A stretch of 38,814 bases of DNA from Lentisphaeria bacterium (lineage in GTDB: Bacteria; Verrucomicrobiota; Lentisphaeria; Victivallales; JAADHT01). Under the pieces are notes generated by a model. It saw only the letters and a list, made by a program, of their open reading frames with translations, had not been told where the DNA came from and did no database searches. Below are positions 20,049 to 29,355 of this stretch, piece by piece. How positions within the stretch are numbered: position 1 is the first letter of the stretch; the number at the start of each line of letters is the position of its first letter. The translations under genes and the position numbers were made by a program. Where the stretch lies: assembly GCA_015486135.1 (NCBI GenBank), contig WFSE01000026.1, forward strand, positions 1 to 38,814. Reading direction: 5' to 3'.

Positions 20049-20849
20049 ATGAAAACGACGCTTGGAAAAATCGTCTTGCTGTCCGTAATGCCACTTTTCA
20101 TGGCGGCATGCGCGACGGTTCCCTATACGGGGCGCACCCAAGTGATGTTCACTTCCGAAAGCGAAGAAACCCAAATGGGAATGCAGGCGTGGGACGAGGT
20201 GCTGTCCAAATACAAAATCTGCAAGAACAAAAAAACAAACGCCCTAGTCAACAGGGTTGGGCGCGCCATCGCCGCCGTCGCCGATAAACCGGAATACCAG
20301 TGGGAGTTCAAGGTCTTCGAAACCAACCAGGCGAACGCGTTCTGCCTCCCGGGAGGCAAAGTAGCGGTATTCACGGGCATCCTCAAATACATGGACTGCG
20401 AGGCCGAACTGGCGGCGGTGGTGGGACACGAGGTAGGGCACGCCATAGCGCGGCATGGGGGCGAGAGGGTCTCCCAAGGCATGCTCCAACAGGCCGGGGC
20501 GGCTATTGTCGCCGCCTCCGTGGATTCCCCTACCGAGCAGCAACTCGCCCTCCTCATATACGGGGGGGCCACCAATCTCGGCGCCATCCTCCCATACAGC
20601 CGGACACATGAGTATGAGGCCGACCACATAGGGATGATACTCATGGCCAAAGCCGGATACGACCCGCGCTACGCTATCAAATTTTGGGAGAAATTCTCCA
20701 AAGTCTCCAGCGAAAGCGAATTGGGAGAATGGTTCTCCACGCACCCTATCGGAAAACATAGAGTCGAGGAACTTAAGAAACTCCTCCCCGAAGCGATGAA
20801 ATACTACAACAAGGCCAAGGTCAAACGCGGCGGAGGGGCGAAATTGTGA
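20049..20849 (+). CDS. M48-family zinc metallopeptidase lipoprotein
   Basis: Lipobox FMAACATV; VVGHEVGHAIARHGGERVSQ; YSRTHEYEADHIGMILMAKAGYDP. Confidence 0.93.
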   Translation: MKTTLGKIVLLSVMPLFMAACATVPYTGRTQVMFTSESEETQMGMQAWDEVLSKYKICKNKKTNALVNRVGRAIAAVADKPEYQWEFKVFETNQANAFCLPGGKVAVFTGILKYMDCEAELAAVVGHEVGHAIARHGGERVSQGMLQQAGAAIVAASVDSPTEQQLALLIYGGATNLGAILPYSRTHEYEADHIGMILMAKAGYDPRYAIKFWEKFSKVSSESELGEWFSTHPIGKHRVEELKKLLPEAMKYYNKAKVKRGGGAKL

Positions 20850-21388
20850 GCATGCTCCCTCCCGGCGTAACACTGTCGCCAAAACCACTTATCGACTCGA
20901 ACACGTTGAAGCATCGGGTTGAAGAACTAGGCAAGGAAATATCCGCCGATCACGCCGGGCAAACCCTCACCATCGTCTCGATATCCAACGGCGCCACCAT
21001 CTTCGTCGCGGACCTCGCGCGGCATATCGACCTCCCGGTCCGAATGGACTCCCTCCCAGCCCGCTCCTACCACGGAACCACAAGCTCCGGAACAGTCGAT
21101 CTCCCAAGGGATTTGAAACTGGACCTCGAAGGGGAACACGTCCTCGTTGTGGACGACATCCTCGACACCGGCAGAACCCTGAAACGCGTCGTTGAACATA
21201 TCCGCTCGATGCGTCCGCTCTCATTGGAAACATGCGTCCTCCTCGACAAGCCGGCCCGCAGGGTCGTGGACATCAAAGCCGACCGCGTCGGATTCGAAAT
21301 CCCCGACGCCTTCGTCGTCGGATACGGACTGGACTACAACGAGTTCCTCCGGAACCTCCCCTATATCGCGGAACTCGCGGAAGATTAG
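20846..21388 (+). CDS. hpt: hypoxanthine/purine phosphoribosyltransferase
   Basis: VLVVDDILDTGRTLKRVVEHI PRPP loop; DRVGFEIPDAFVVGYGLDYNEFLRNLPYIAEL. Confidence 0.93.
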   Translation: MSMLPPGVTLSPKPLIDSNTLKHRVEELGKEISADHAGQTLTIVSISNGATIFVADLARHIDLPVRMDSLPARSYHGTTSSGTVDLPRDLKLDLEGEHVLVVDDILDTGRTLKRVVEHIRSMRPLSLETCVLLDKPARRVVDIKADRVGFEIPDAFVVGYGLDYNEFLRNLPYIAELAED

Positions 21389-21399
21389 CACGAATAGTT

Positions 21400-21650
21400 T
21401 TTGCCTCGCAAAGACGCGGAGATCGCGAAGCAAAAGGGAAAGAGGTTTCTTCCATGTAGGAAATGTAGAAATTGTAGATAGGCGGTGCTCGGAAAGGTTT
21501 CGAGCATTTGAATTTTTGAATTTGTTTAGGATTTCGGGTTTAGGGTTTCGGATTTGCTATCTCTGCGTGCTTTGCTTCCCGCGAGGAAAAGAAGAAGATT
21601 TCGCCTCGCAAAGACGCAAAGAAAGCAGAGAAAGAGAGGGAAGAGGGGAG
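21400..21650. repeat. ~250-bp intergenic repeat, inverted copy of 5298..5545
   Basis: See 5298..5545. Confidence 0.88.
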
Positions 21651-21684
21651 GGTAGCCACGAATCTTCACTAACAAGGGCAGGCC

Positions 21685-22026
21685 TTAGCCTATCGCGCCG
21701 TTACCCTCTTCCCCAGTGCGTATTCTCACGCACTGATTCAGGTCGGTAACGAGAATTTTACCGTCTCCGATATTGCCGGTTCGGGCTCCTTTGATGATGG
21801 CGTTGATCGCCGGTTTCACGAACTCCTCGTTGACGGCGATCTCGAGTTTCACCTTCTCGAGCAAATTCACCTGATATATTTTTCCGCGGTACGACTCGGA
21901 GTAACCCCGTTGTTGCCCGCACCCCCTAACCCGATGCACGGTCATCTTGTAAATATCTGCATCGAATAGCGCCTCTTTCACCTTTTCCAACGCCTCCGGC
22001 TGTATCACCGCTTCTATCTTTTTCAT
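21685..22026 (-). CDS. glnK: nitrogen regulatory protein P-II
   Basis: [66 protein letters not shown]; 14 bp downstream of amt. Confidence 0.94.
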   Translation of the reverse strand: MKKIEAVIQPEALEKVKEALFDADIYKMTVHRVRGCGQQRGYSESYRGKIYQVNLLEKVKLEIAVNEEFVKPAINAIIKGARTGNIGDGKILVTDLNQCVRIRTGEEGNGAIG

Positions 22027-22039
22027 GGTATTTCCCTCC

Positions 22040-23380
22040 TTACAGCACGTCTTCCGGATATGCTTCGATGTTGTGGATAGCCCTGTCGGCTCCGATTATC
22101 TCATCGTGTTCCGAAAGCCTAATACCCATAACGAATTTCGCCAATCCGAAAATCACGAACCCCGACACCAGGGCCAAGGCAATGGCGAAAACGGTCCCTG
22201 CCAGCTGAACGAAAAAATTAAGGTCTTTGGTGGCTCCAAACAACTTCACGTTGCCAAAAATTCCGGCGGCTATTCCTCCCCAGCTACCAGCGACACCATG
22301 CAGGGGCCATACACCAAGGACATCGTCTATCTTGAACCGTTCAGTTTCGATAGTGAACATGAAGAAGAATATCAAACCGGCTATCGCACCTATGGCAAAC
22401 GCCGCCAGCGGATGGACCACGGCGCTCCCCGCGCAAATCGCGATAAGCCCTGCCAACGCGCCGTTATGGGTAAATCCGGGGTCGTTTTTGGATACGATAA
22501 CGCTGGCCAAAATCCCTCCCACCATCGCCATCAAACTGTTAACTGCGACAAGCCCGGAAACACCTTCCACGGATGCCGCGCTCACTACATTGAAACCATA
22601 CCAACCCACGCACAATATCCAGCTGCCCAACGCTAGAAATGGAATGTTCGACACGGACGGGGCGCCATCGGAATAGCGCCTGCGACGCGGTCCCAAGAGC
22701 AATATCGCGGGAAGCGCTAGCCAGCCACCAAACGAGTGGACGACTACCGATCCGGCGAAATCGGTGAAGGGAACGCCTCCCCCTAAACTAGCTATCGCCT
22801 TCCCGACCCCCATGAAGTCGGGATCCCACCAAAGACAACGCTCTAAAACCGGATAGGCGACACCAACCAGGCACGCGTTGGCTATCATTATCGGACCGAA
22901 TTTCGCGCGTTCGGCTATCCCTCCACTGATTATGGCTGGAATGCAGGCGGCAAAGGTAAGATAGAAAAAGAATCTAATGAGCTCTATTCCATCCATGCTG
23001 CCAAGCTGTCCGGCTTTGCACATGAATCCATCCATACCCCTGGCTATGGGATACCCTATCACAAAGTAAATCACCGTGCTGACCGCCCAGTCTACGAGAA
23101 TCTTCTGCAACGCGTTGACCTGGTTCTTCTTCCTTACCGTGCCCAACTCCAGAAAAGCGAACCCTGCGTGCATACTAAAAACCAACACCGCCCCGATAAA
23201 CAAAAACAACACGTCGCCAGCAACGCAAGAAACCGATTTGTCCACGGTTCCGGCCCCAACCCCGTCCGCCGCGTTCGCCGCCACCGCTATCATTGGTAGC
23301 AAGATTATCGAGCATAGCGCTTTCAAGGCCAACCTACCATTTAGGGCTCGCTGAATAATTGGCAAACGCTTTATTTTCAT
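22040..23380 (-). CDS. amt: ammonium transporter (start trimmed to [15 protein letters not shown]...)
   Basis: [75 protein letters not shown]. Start at 23380 lies inside a MITE copy. Confidence 0.94.
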   Translation of the reverse strand: MKIKRLPIIQRALNGRLALKALCSIILLPMIAVAANAADGVGAGTVDKSVSCVAGDVLFLFIGAVLVFSMHAGFAFLELGTVRKKNQVNALQKILVDWAVSTVIYFVIGYPIARGMDGFMCKAGQLGSMDGIELIRFFFYLTFAACIPAIISGGIAERAKFGPIMIANACLVGVAYPVLERCLWWDPDFMGVGKAIASLGGGVPFTDFAGSVVVHSFGGWLALPAILLLGPRRRRYSDGAPSVSNIPFLALGSWILCVGWYGFNVVSAASVEGVSGLVAVNSLMAMVGGILASVIVSKNDPGFTHNGALAGLIAICAGSAVVHPLAAFAIGAIAGLIFFFMFTIETERFKIDDVLGVWPLHGVAGSWGGIAAGIFGNVKLFGATKDLNFFVQLAGTVFAIALALVSGFVIFGLAKFVMGIRLSEHDEIIGADRAIHNIEAYPEDVL

Positions 23381-23638
23381 GATGTTAAATCCCTTTTTAG
23401 CGGTGTCATCTCCAAGGTTTTGAGAGCAAGCCTCCCAAAAACCTTGGAGACAACTAATATTTTCCACTCAATTTGAGGCACTTGCCAATTCCGCGAAAGC
23501 CGATTCTTCTGTTCGCTATGCGAACCCTCCGGGCTTTGCGGAAGGATTGGCGGTGTTAATTTCACCTCGGAGTGCAAAGCACACCGTCGGCTTAGTGCCT
23601 AGCCGCTGACCCGTTCTCGACTTTTTCAACAAGCCCTA
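23342..23638. repeat. 297-bp MITE-like element, copy 1
   Basis: Ends TAGGGCTCGCTGAATAATTGGC / TTTTTCAACAAGCCCTA; inverted relative to 32709..33005 with shared internal hairpins. Confidence 0.88.
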
Positions 23639-23688
23639 TTTAGCCTTATTTATTTCCGTTCTTTCGGGGGGGCGGGATTAGCATTTTT

Positions 23689-23709
23689 GACTTCTCCTCT
23701 AGGAAAGTC
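23689..23709. repeat. REP-like core, inverted match to 5593..5613
   Basis: GACTTCTCCTCTAGGAAAGTC versus reverse complement GACTTCTCCGCTAGGAAAGTC (20/21). Confidence 0.6.
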
Positions 23710-23916
23710 TATGTGCAAAACCGACCCACCTCCAGGAAACGGCGGCCGAGCCGCCTGGAAAACGCTAACGACTATATCTCCTGCGACGACAATCAAGACG
23801 AATCTTTCGTTTTTAACAAAATCCTAACGAAGAGAGGAGGAGATAAACCACTACCTAAACGTAATCCGGGTTGAATCTTGGGAAATCTTGGGGGCAAACC
23901 TGCACTGTTGACCACT

Positions 23917-23946
23917 TAGGGCCTGCCAATTATTCAGTGAACCCTA
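23917..23946. repeat. solo MITE-terminus hairpin
   Basis: TAGGGCCTGCCAATTATTCAGTGAACCCTA. Confidence 0.65.
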
Positions 23947-23999
23947 GGTACAGGTTAATAGTAGCGTTTTCTCGTAGACTCTGCTCCAATTTCGTTAAT

Positions 24000-26267
24000 T
24001 CAGCGTTCGCACTCGATGATGTCGAGTTCTAGATTGCTGGAATTAGTGAGGGACAGTGTCTTCCGACATCTTTCTCGCTGGGAGAATTGAACGGAACCAG
24101 TCCCAAGGGGGGATGCCGAGACTTTGAGGTCGACATTCCAACCAGGTCTCTGAATAGCCAGCCGCCAAGAGCCTTTTTCGACATACAATCCGCGATTTCC
24201 GCGGAAGGTGGCGGTGAAATCGTCAACGAATGTTGCGACCCCCGAGCGGAACGCGGCGCATAGGGCGGTCCGAGCGTACCGGCTTCTGCCAGTTCCGCGG
24301 GGGAACACTGCCTCGGCGGTTCTAGCACCAGCGAATAAAATCCACGCCCCATCGCAACATCCTTTGACAGAACGTGTGAAATAGACTCTTTCCACCGTGT
24401 CAACCCCGCGTAACCGCATGAATTCCAATATTGCTTGCGTGCGCCTGCTGGATCCCGCATTCACTACAATTGCTCCTCCGGTCCTCCCGAGAGGCAACGC
24501 CACCACAGAGACTTCCTGGCTGACACCTCCGTGGAAAACCGCCACGATTCCAGGCCTGGACATGTCGTGCCAAACCCATGTTGCGACACATGCTCCCAGC
24601 ACCGTCGCGGAAATGAAGAATGTACGCCCAGAGCGCGCTAGAACGACTCCAAGCAACGCTGCGAAAAAAAAAGCCAACGATAATGGAGAAGGAGCGGTCA
24701 GGGTCGTCCAACCACATGTCTCCGCCCCAACACCTCCTACCGTGGAAATGACCGACAACACTGCATTTAAAAGCACTGACATTATCCCGAAATGAACCGC
24801 CGAAAGTGGAAGCGCCACCGCGGCAAAAACGAATAACATCCAAACGAGAGGCACTATTAAAAGATTCGCAAAAACCGCGCCGGGAACGACAATTCCTCCA
24901 TGGACAAGATTCAAACCCGTGGCGGCAAGCCATGCTACCACGCTCGTGGAGAGGGCGTTCACCATCCATCTGAAGACCACCAAGCGAAATCTATATCCCA
25001 AACGCGTGGCGCTAGCTGGCGTGAAAAGAAATTTGACCGACCCGGCGGCAAGCCATTCCGAACTGGAACGCCACGATAAAACCAAAAAACCAGCTATGAT
25101 GAAAGAATACTGGAAGCCAGCTCCCAACACGCTCAATGGCTGGCACACCATTATCGCCGCAGCCGCTAACGCAACGGCGTTCAATGCCGACGCCCTCCTG
25201 AACGCCCCTTTGTTAATAGACCAGATCGATATCATTAGGAACGCCCTCTCGGCGGAGGGCTGCCAGCCCGTAGTGGCAACGTACACCAAAAGAAAAAACG
25301 GAACCAGCCAGTACCGAAGACGAAACGGAATCCAACGAAATAGTAAAAACAATACTGCGGCCAACATTCCCACATGCAACCCAGAAATAGCGAAAATATG
25401 CGCAACTCCGCTACGGATATATTCCATCCGCGTCCCCCTGCCCACCGCCTGACGACAGCCAAACATCAATGCCGCTAGCATTTTGCGGTTGGGATTCGAC
25501 AAGCCCTCGGCGAGACCCGACAGGCACTTGTCGCGAAATATCAACGCCGTGCGGGTGAGGCGAACGCCCAATGGCATCCCGGAGTCCCCCGTCAATTCCA
25601 GTTCCGAGGCCTGGAATATCCGGCGCACCCCTTTGGACAGCAAATGTTGCCGGTAATCGAATCCTCCCGGAACGAGCGGGCCGTGCGGCAAACCCAGCGC
25701 TCCCCGGCCGGTAAATCCCTCCCCATAAATCGACCGGGACGCATGCTTGGGAATCCTAACTAAGGCGATATCGTCCACTCGCCTCCACTTGCCTCCAGAA
25801 ATGAGCCTAACCCGGGTTATCTTCGCCAAGGCTTGCCCGGGGGATGGTAGCCAGGACAAGGCCTTGCCGCCAACCCTGGCATCTATAAAACGCCCCTCCA
25901 CGTCAACGCCGCAATCCGTCGCGGGCAACGCGACATCCAAGCTTCCAGGGCCAGGCTCCAACGCCCCCCGCGCCAAGACAAATCCCAGCGCGGTGAAAAA
26001 CGCGAACTTCGCGGCACGTCTCAACGCAGTGCCCCTGTCACCGCCCAACACCGCCGGACGCAACACCGCTACAATCCAAAACAACGTTACGGGAGCTAGC
26101 GCTAGCGCAATGTCGACGGCGGCTACTCCTCCCGCGAAATCCGCGCCGCGCCTAGCCAATGGAATGATTCCAGCAAACAATCCCCCGGACACCAATAACG
26201 CCGGATTCAAGGTTAAAACATTGGAGAGTCCTTTGGAAATTTCATTGTCTTTGAGCATAGGGAACAT
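24000..26267 (-). CDS. comEC: ComEC/Rec2-family DNA internalisation protein with degenerate C-terminal MBL-like region
   Basis: SGVAHIFAISGLHVGMLAAVLFLLFRWIPFRLRYW, TGWQPSAERAFLMISI; no HxHxDH in the C-terminal region. Confidence 0.88.
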   Translation of the reverse strand: MFPMLKDNEISKGLSNVLTLNPALLVSGGLFAGIIPLARRGADFAGGVAAVDIALALAPVTLFWIVAVLRPAVLGGDRGTALRRAAKFAFFTALGFVLARGALEPGPGSLDVALPATDCGVDVEGRFIDARVGGKALSWLPSPGQALAKITRVRLISGGKWRRVDDIALVRIPKHASRSIYGEGFTGRGALGLPHGPLVPGGFDYRQHLLSKGVRRIFQASELELTGDSGMPLGVRLTRTALIFRDKCLSGLAEGLSNPNRKMLAALMFGCRQAVGRGTRMEYIRSGVAHIFAISGLHVGMLAAVLFLLFRWIPFRLRYWLVPFFLLVYVATTGWQPSAERAFLMISIWSINKGAFRRASALNAVALAAAAIMVCQPLSVLGAGFQYSFIIAGFLVLSWRSSSEWLAAGSVKFLFTPASATRLGYRFRLVVFRWMVNALSTSVVAWLAATGLNLVHGGIVVPGAVFANLLIVPLVWMLFVFAAVALPLSAVHFGIMSVLLNAVLSVISTVGGVGAETCGWTTLTAPSPLSLAFFFAALLGVVLARSGRTFFISATVLGACVATWVWHDMSRPGIVAVFHGGVSQEVSVVALPLGRTGGAIVVNAGSSRRTQAILEFMRLRGVDTVERVYFTRSVKGCCDGAWILFAGARTAEAVFPRGTGRSRYARTALCAAFRSGVATFVDDFTATFRGNRGLYVEKGSWRLAIQRPGWNVDLKVSASPLGTGSVQFSQRERCRKTLSLTNSSNLELDIIECER

Positions 26268-26719
26268 CCAATGGTTTTAGCAATACCCGGCTCGGAATTA
26301 CTCCAAAATAGTCGTTCCAAGCTCCGTTGGCAACAGCTGAACCAAATAGGACCTGATGAAAAAGTCGTAAATGCGCCGATCTTACGTCGCTAATGAGCCA
26401 AGGCTACGGCGGGACAAGAGCTTAGCGAGCTTAGGGACAGGTTAATAATGGTCTTAGGAAGGCCGGGGGGGCGAAGCCGCCCGCGAGGCGCTCTCGGACA
26501 TCGAGGTTTTTTTATACCGAAAAAGCCGGAACGCTCTGCGGTGCCCTTCGGGACGGCCCTCCCTTCACGGAGGAGGGGGATGGACGGGGGGGGCGACTCG
26601 CCTTGTCTTGGTTGAAATATTGACGGAGGAGGTTAATTAAGTATTAGCATGGTAGCGTTGGGAGCCATCGATTTTTAACGATTTTTGGTAAATTCCCGAA
26701 AAAATATGAGGAAAATTCA

Positions 26720-27145
26720 ATGAACAATACAAAATTAAACAGCTTGTTAATATTACTAGTATTTTCCTCTGGATGTGCGTTATCACTTGACAATTCAAAG
26801 AAGATACAAGAAGAAGAAATCAATAAGCTAAAACAGGTTGGAGTAGGTTGTTTTCTGTTTGCTGACGACCATAAAGGAATGTTGCCAACTAAAACGAAGC
26901 AATTAAAAACCTATATGGGAAATGAGTTTGATTTTTCATATGTGAAACTTATTACAAAAAACATAAAATGTCGGAATATTCTTCAGCCAAGTATTACCAT
27001 ATTGGCGGTTTCGACAAATCCTCAACAAGGAGCTATGCAAGCCGTGCTTTTTACCGATGGACATTGCGAACTTAAAGCAAAAAAAGACACAGTCAACAAA
27101 TTGGTTTATCAAACTGAAAACAGCTCCGCTTTTTTCAGCAGATGA
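26720..27145 (+). CDS. small lipoprotein resembling a prepilin/H-X9-DG-type globular domain
   Basis: MNNTKLNSLLILLVFSSGCAL lipobox; LKQVGVGCFLFADDHKGMLPT; AVLFTDGHCELK. Confidence 0.6.
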   Translation: MNNTKLNSLLILLVFSSGCALSLDNSKKIQEEEINKLKQVGVGCFLFADDHKGMLPTKTKQLKTYMGNEFDFSYVKLITKNIKCRNILQPSITILAVSTNPQQGAMQAVLFTDGHCELKAKKDTVNKLVYQTENSSAFFSR

Positions 27146-27232
27146 CCTTAGCGATAGAGAGAGGGATAATTCAATTCCAAGAAGATTGACGCACACCAAA
27201 AGTGGCACCAATAGAGCAACGAAAAACATATC

Positions 27233-27271
27233 TTAGGGCTTGCTGAATAATTGGGGCTTACTGAAAAAGAC
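27233..27271. repeat. two adjacent MITE termini (L-type then R-type)
   Basis: TTAGGGCTTGCTGAATAATTGGGGCTTACTGAAAAAGA. Confidence 0.65.
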
Positions 27272-27442
27272 CATATTGTTGAAAATCATTGGAAAGGCAG
27301 TAATGTTGATGTTGTCGTGTTTTTTCAAGCAATTCTAATCGGAGATATATTATGCCTGCATTTTATCGAAATAAACGAAACCTGAATCATGGAGGCCATC
27401 AACGATTTAAGCAAGATAAAAAAGAATTTGTAAAAGCTTTTT

Positions 27443-28372
27443 ATGCACTATAAAACTCGAACAAATCATTTTTATGGACGGCTAACCGCCACCGAAAACT
27501 TTTGTTTTAGTTTGAAAGAGCTTTGGAGTAGGTTAATAGCGGTTTTTAAGCTGATCTACAATCCGATTCCATCCGTTTTTTCCGGAATCTCTTTCATCGT
27601 TATCTCGCTTTTTCTCGCCGGTTGTTCGGGCGAGGTGAAGACCGACATCGGGATACACCGTTATTTCTGCTCCTCCGGGAGGATACATGTCGATGGCTTG
27701 GTGAACTCCTCCGGGATGACGTTCAATCCCGACACCGGCACGTTGTTCATCATACAGAACGCACCCACCACGCTTCAGGAGGTGTCGGTCGATGGCAAGT
27801 TGTTGCGGTCGGTGGATGTGGAGAATGCCGACGACCTAGAAGGGATTGCCTACCTCGGAAAGGGGCGTTTCCTGGTTGCCGAGGAGTCGTCCGGGCGACT
27901 CTGCTTTTTCACGTTGGGACCCAATGACAAATCTGTTGAATTCGACTCTACCATCCAAGCCGCTCCCCCTACGCCTGACAACACCGGGCTTGAAGGGGTC
28001 TGTGTCGATCCGGAAAGCGGTGTCCTTTACTCTGTGGAGGAGAAACGTCCTATCGCTTTGCACGTTGTCAACATGAAAACTGGAAAAAGCGATATCCCTT
28101 GGGACTTGTCCGCCATTGGAGTTAGCGACGTTTCGGGCATCTGCGTGGATCCCCGCACCGAACATCTACTCGTGCTCAGCCAAGAATCGCTCCGAATAGT
28201 GGAGTGCGCAAAAGACGGCAGGATCATCGCCACCTTGTCTTTAGACAAAAAACGCAACGGATTGAAAAAAAGCGCTGGGAAACCAGAGGGAATCGCTTTT
28301 GACCCCGCCACTGGACGCGTCTATGTTTGCGGCGAGCCCGATATGTTGTACGTGTTCGAGAAAGCGGAATGA
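27443..28372 (+). CDS. lipoprotein with SdiA-regulated-like beta-propeller domain
   Basis: Lipobox LFLAGCSG; GLVNSSGMTFNPDTGTLFIIQNAPTTLQEVSVDGKLLRSVDVENADDLEGIAYLGKGRFLVAEE; start codon uncertain. Confidence 0.75.
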   Translation: MHYKTRTNHFYGRLTATENFCFSLKELWSRLIAVFKLIYNPIPSVFSGISFIVISLFLAGCSGEVKTDIGIHRYFCSSGRIHVDGLVNSSGMTFNPDTGTLFIIQNAPTTLQEVSVDGKLLRSVDVENADDLEGIAYLGKGRFLVAEESSGRLCFFTLGPNDKSVEFDSTIQAAPPTPDNTGLEGVCVDPESGVLYSVEEKRPIALHVVNMKTGKSDIPWDLSAIGVSDVSGICVDPRTEHLLVLSQESLRIVECAKDGRIIATLSLDKKRNGLKKSAGKPEGIAFDPATGRVYVCGEPDMLYVFEKAE

Positions 28373-28863
28373 AGTTTACTGGGAAAAAAGTGGTTGTTAC
28401 ACGCTCCGAGGAGGAAACCGCGGAATTCGCGGCGAAGTTGGCGCGCACCATTGGACCAGGAGTTGTTTTGGCTCTCCGAGGCGATCTTGGAGCGGGGAAA
28501 ACCGTCTTCGCCCGAGGTTTTGCGAGGGGCCTTGGCTGGGAAGGTCCAGTTCCAAGCCCTACTTTCACCATCGTTCAAGAATACGAATTTAACAATGAAT
28601 CTTCGGGAATACGCCGCCTACACCATGTTGACTTGTACCGTATAGACGGTGCGGATACCGCATTGGCGTTTGGTCTGGACGAACGGTTGCCCGACCCGGA
28701 GGGGGTGTCGTTGGTGGAATGGCCGGAACGGGCCGAGTCGCTTTTCCCCCCCTCGGTGGTGGAGGTCAGTATCCGTCACTTGGAAGGCGATTCCAGGGAA
28801 TTGACGGTGTCGTCCCATTCCCTTCTCGATCGTATGGAGCGCCAATTGTTCAGTGAGCCCTAA
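28369..28863 (+). CDS. tsaE: tRNA threonylcarbamoyladenosine biosynthesis protein TsaE
   Basis: LRGDLGAGKTVFARGFARGLGWEGPVPSPTFTIVQEYE, HHVDLYRI; ATGA overlap with the previous stop. Confidence 0.95.
   Translation: MKFTGKKVVVTRSEEETAEFAAKLARTIGPGVVLALRGDLGAGKTVFARGFARGLGWEGPVPSPTFTIVQEYEFNNESSGIRRLHHVDLYRIDGADTALAFGLDERLPDPEGVSLVEWPERAESLFPPSVVEVSIRHLEGDSRELTVSSHSLLDRMERQLFSEP
28842..28862. repeat. MITE terminus forming the 3' end of tsaE
   Basis: CCAATTGTTCAGTGAGCCCTA; the TAA stop is the element end. Confidence 0.7.
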
Positions 28864-28894
28864 ATCACACGAACATATGTCTTCAATCCAGTCT

Positions 28895-28957
28895 TTTTTA
28901 ACCACGGAGTTCACGAAGTCCACGAAGGTTTGCGCTTTTGCGGGCAAAAGCGCAAAC
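28895..28957. repeat. 'CCACGGAG..CACGAAG..CACGAAG' repeat with 14-bp perfect hairpin
   Basis: GTTTGCGCTTTTGC (28928..28941) - gg - GCAAAAGCGCAAAC (28944..28957). Confidence 0.85.
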
Positions 28958-29116
28958 GGAGGGCACTTGCTTTTTTTCCCAGCTTTGGCACCAGCCGTAT
29001 TTTCTCTTCAATCAAACATGGATTCTCCATTGGGCGAAAGCGGCATTTCAGGATGACAAGGAGGATGAGTCAACGCCAAAACCACGCTTACGGGATTAAC
29101 ACGTTTTTTCCATACA

Positions 29117-29182
29117 AGCCTTTTTCATCTCCGTGCGGAGATGGAAAAACTTCGTGAGCTTCGTGCTCTCTGTGGTGGGAAA
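29117..29182. repeat. inverted copy of the CACGAAG-hairpin repeat
   Basis: CTTTTTCATCTCCGTGCGGAGATGGAAAAACTTCGTGAGCTTCGTGCTCTCTGTGGTGGG. Confidence 0.8.
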
Positions 29183-29330
29183 AAGTTTCCACGAGAAGCC
29201 ACCACGCTTACAAAGGATTCTTGCATAAACCAAGGCCGTAGACAACAGTCCATATCCCGTAGTTCTGGGAGAATCCGCTCCATAGCGCCCAAGCTGAGCA
29301 AGAGGTACCTTCAAGTCACACAAACGCATA

Positions 29331-29355
29331 CTTGCCAATTATTCAGCAGGTCCTA
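29331..29355. repeat. MITE terminus forming the 3' end of ORF 29343..30296
   Basis: CTTGCCAATTATTCAGCAGGTCCTA. Confidence 0.7.

Noticed and set aside
19156-20888. Long minus-strand ORFs opposite the PfkB kinase and M48 genes
   Set aside because: Shadow ORFs of recognised genes.
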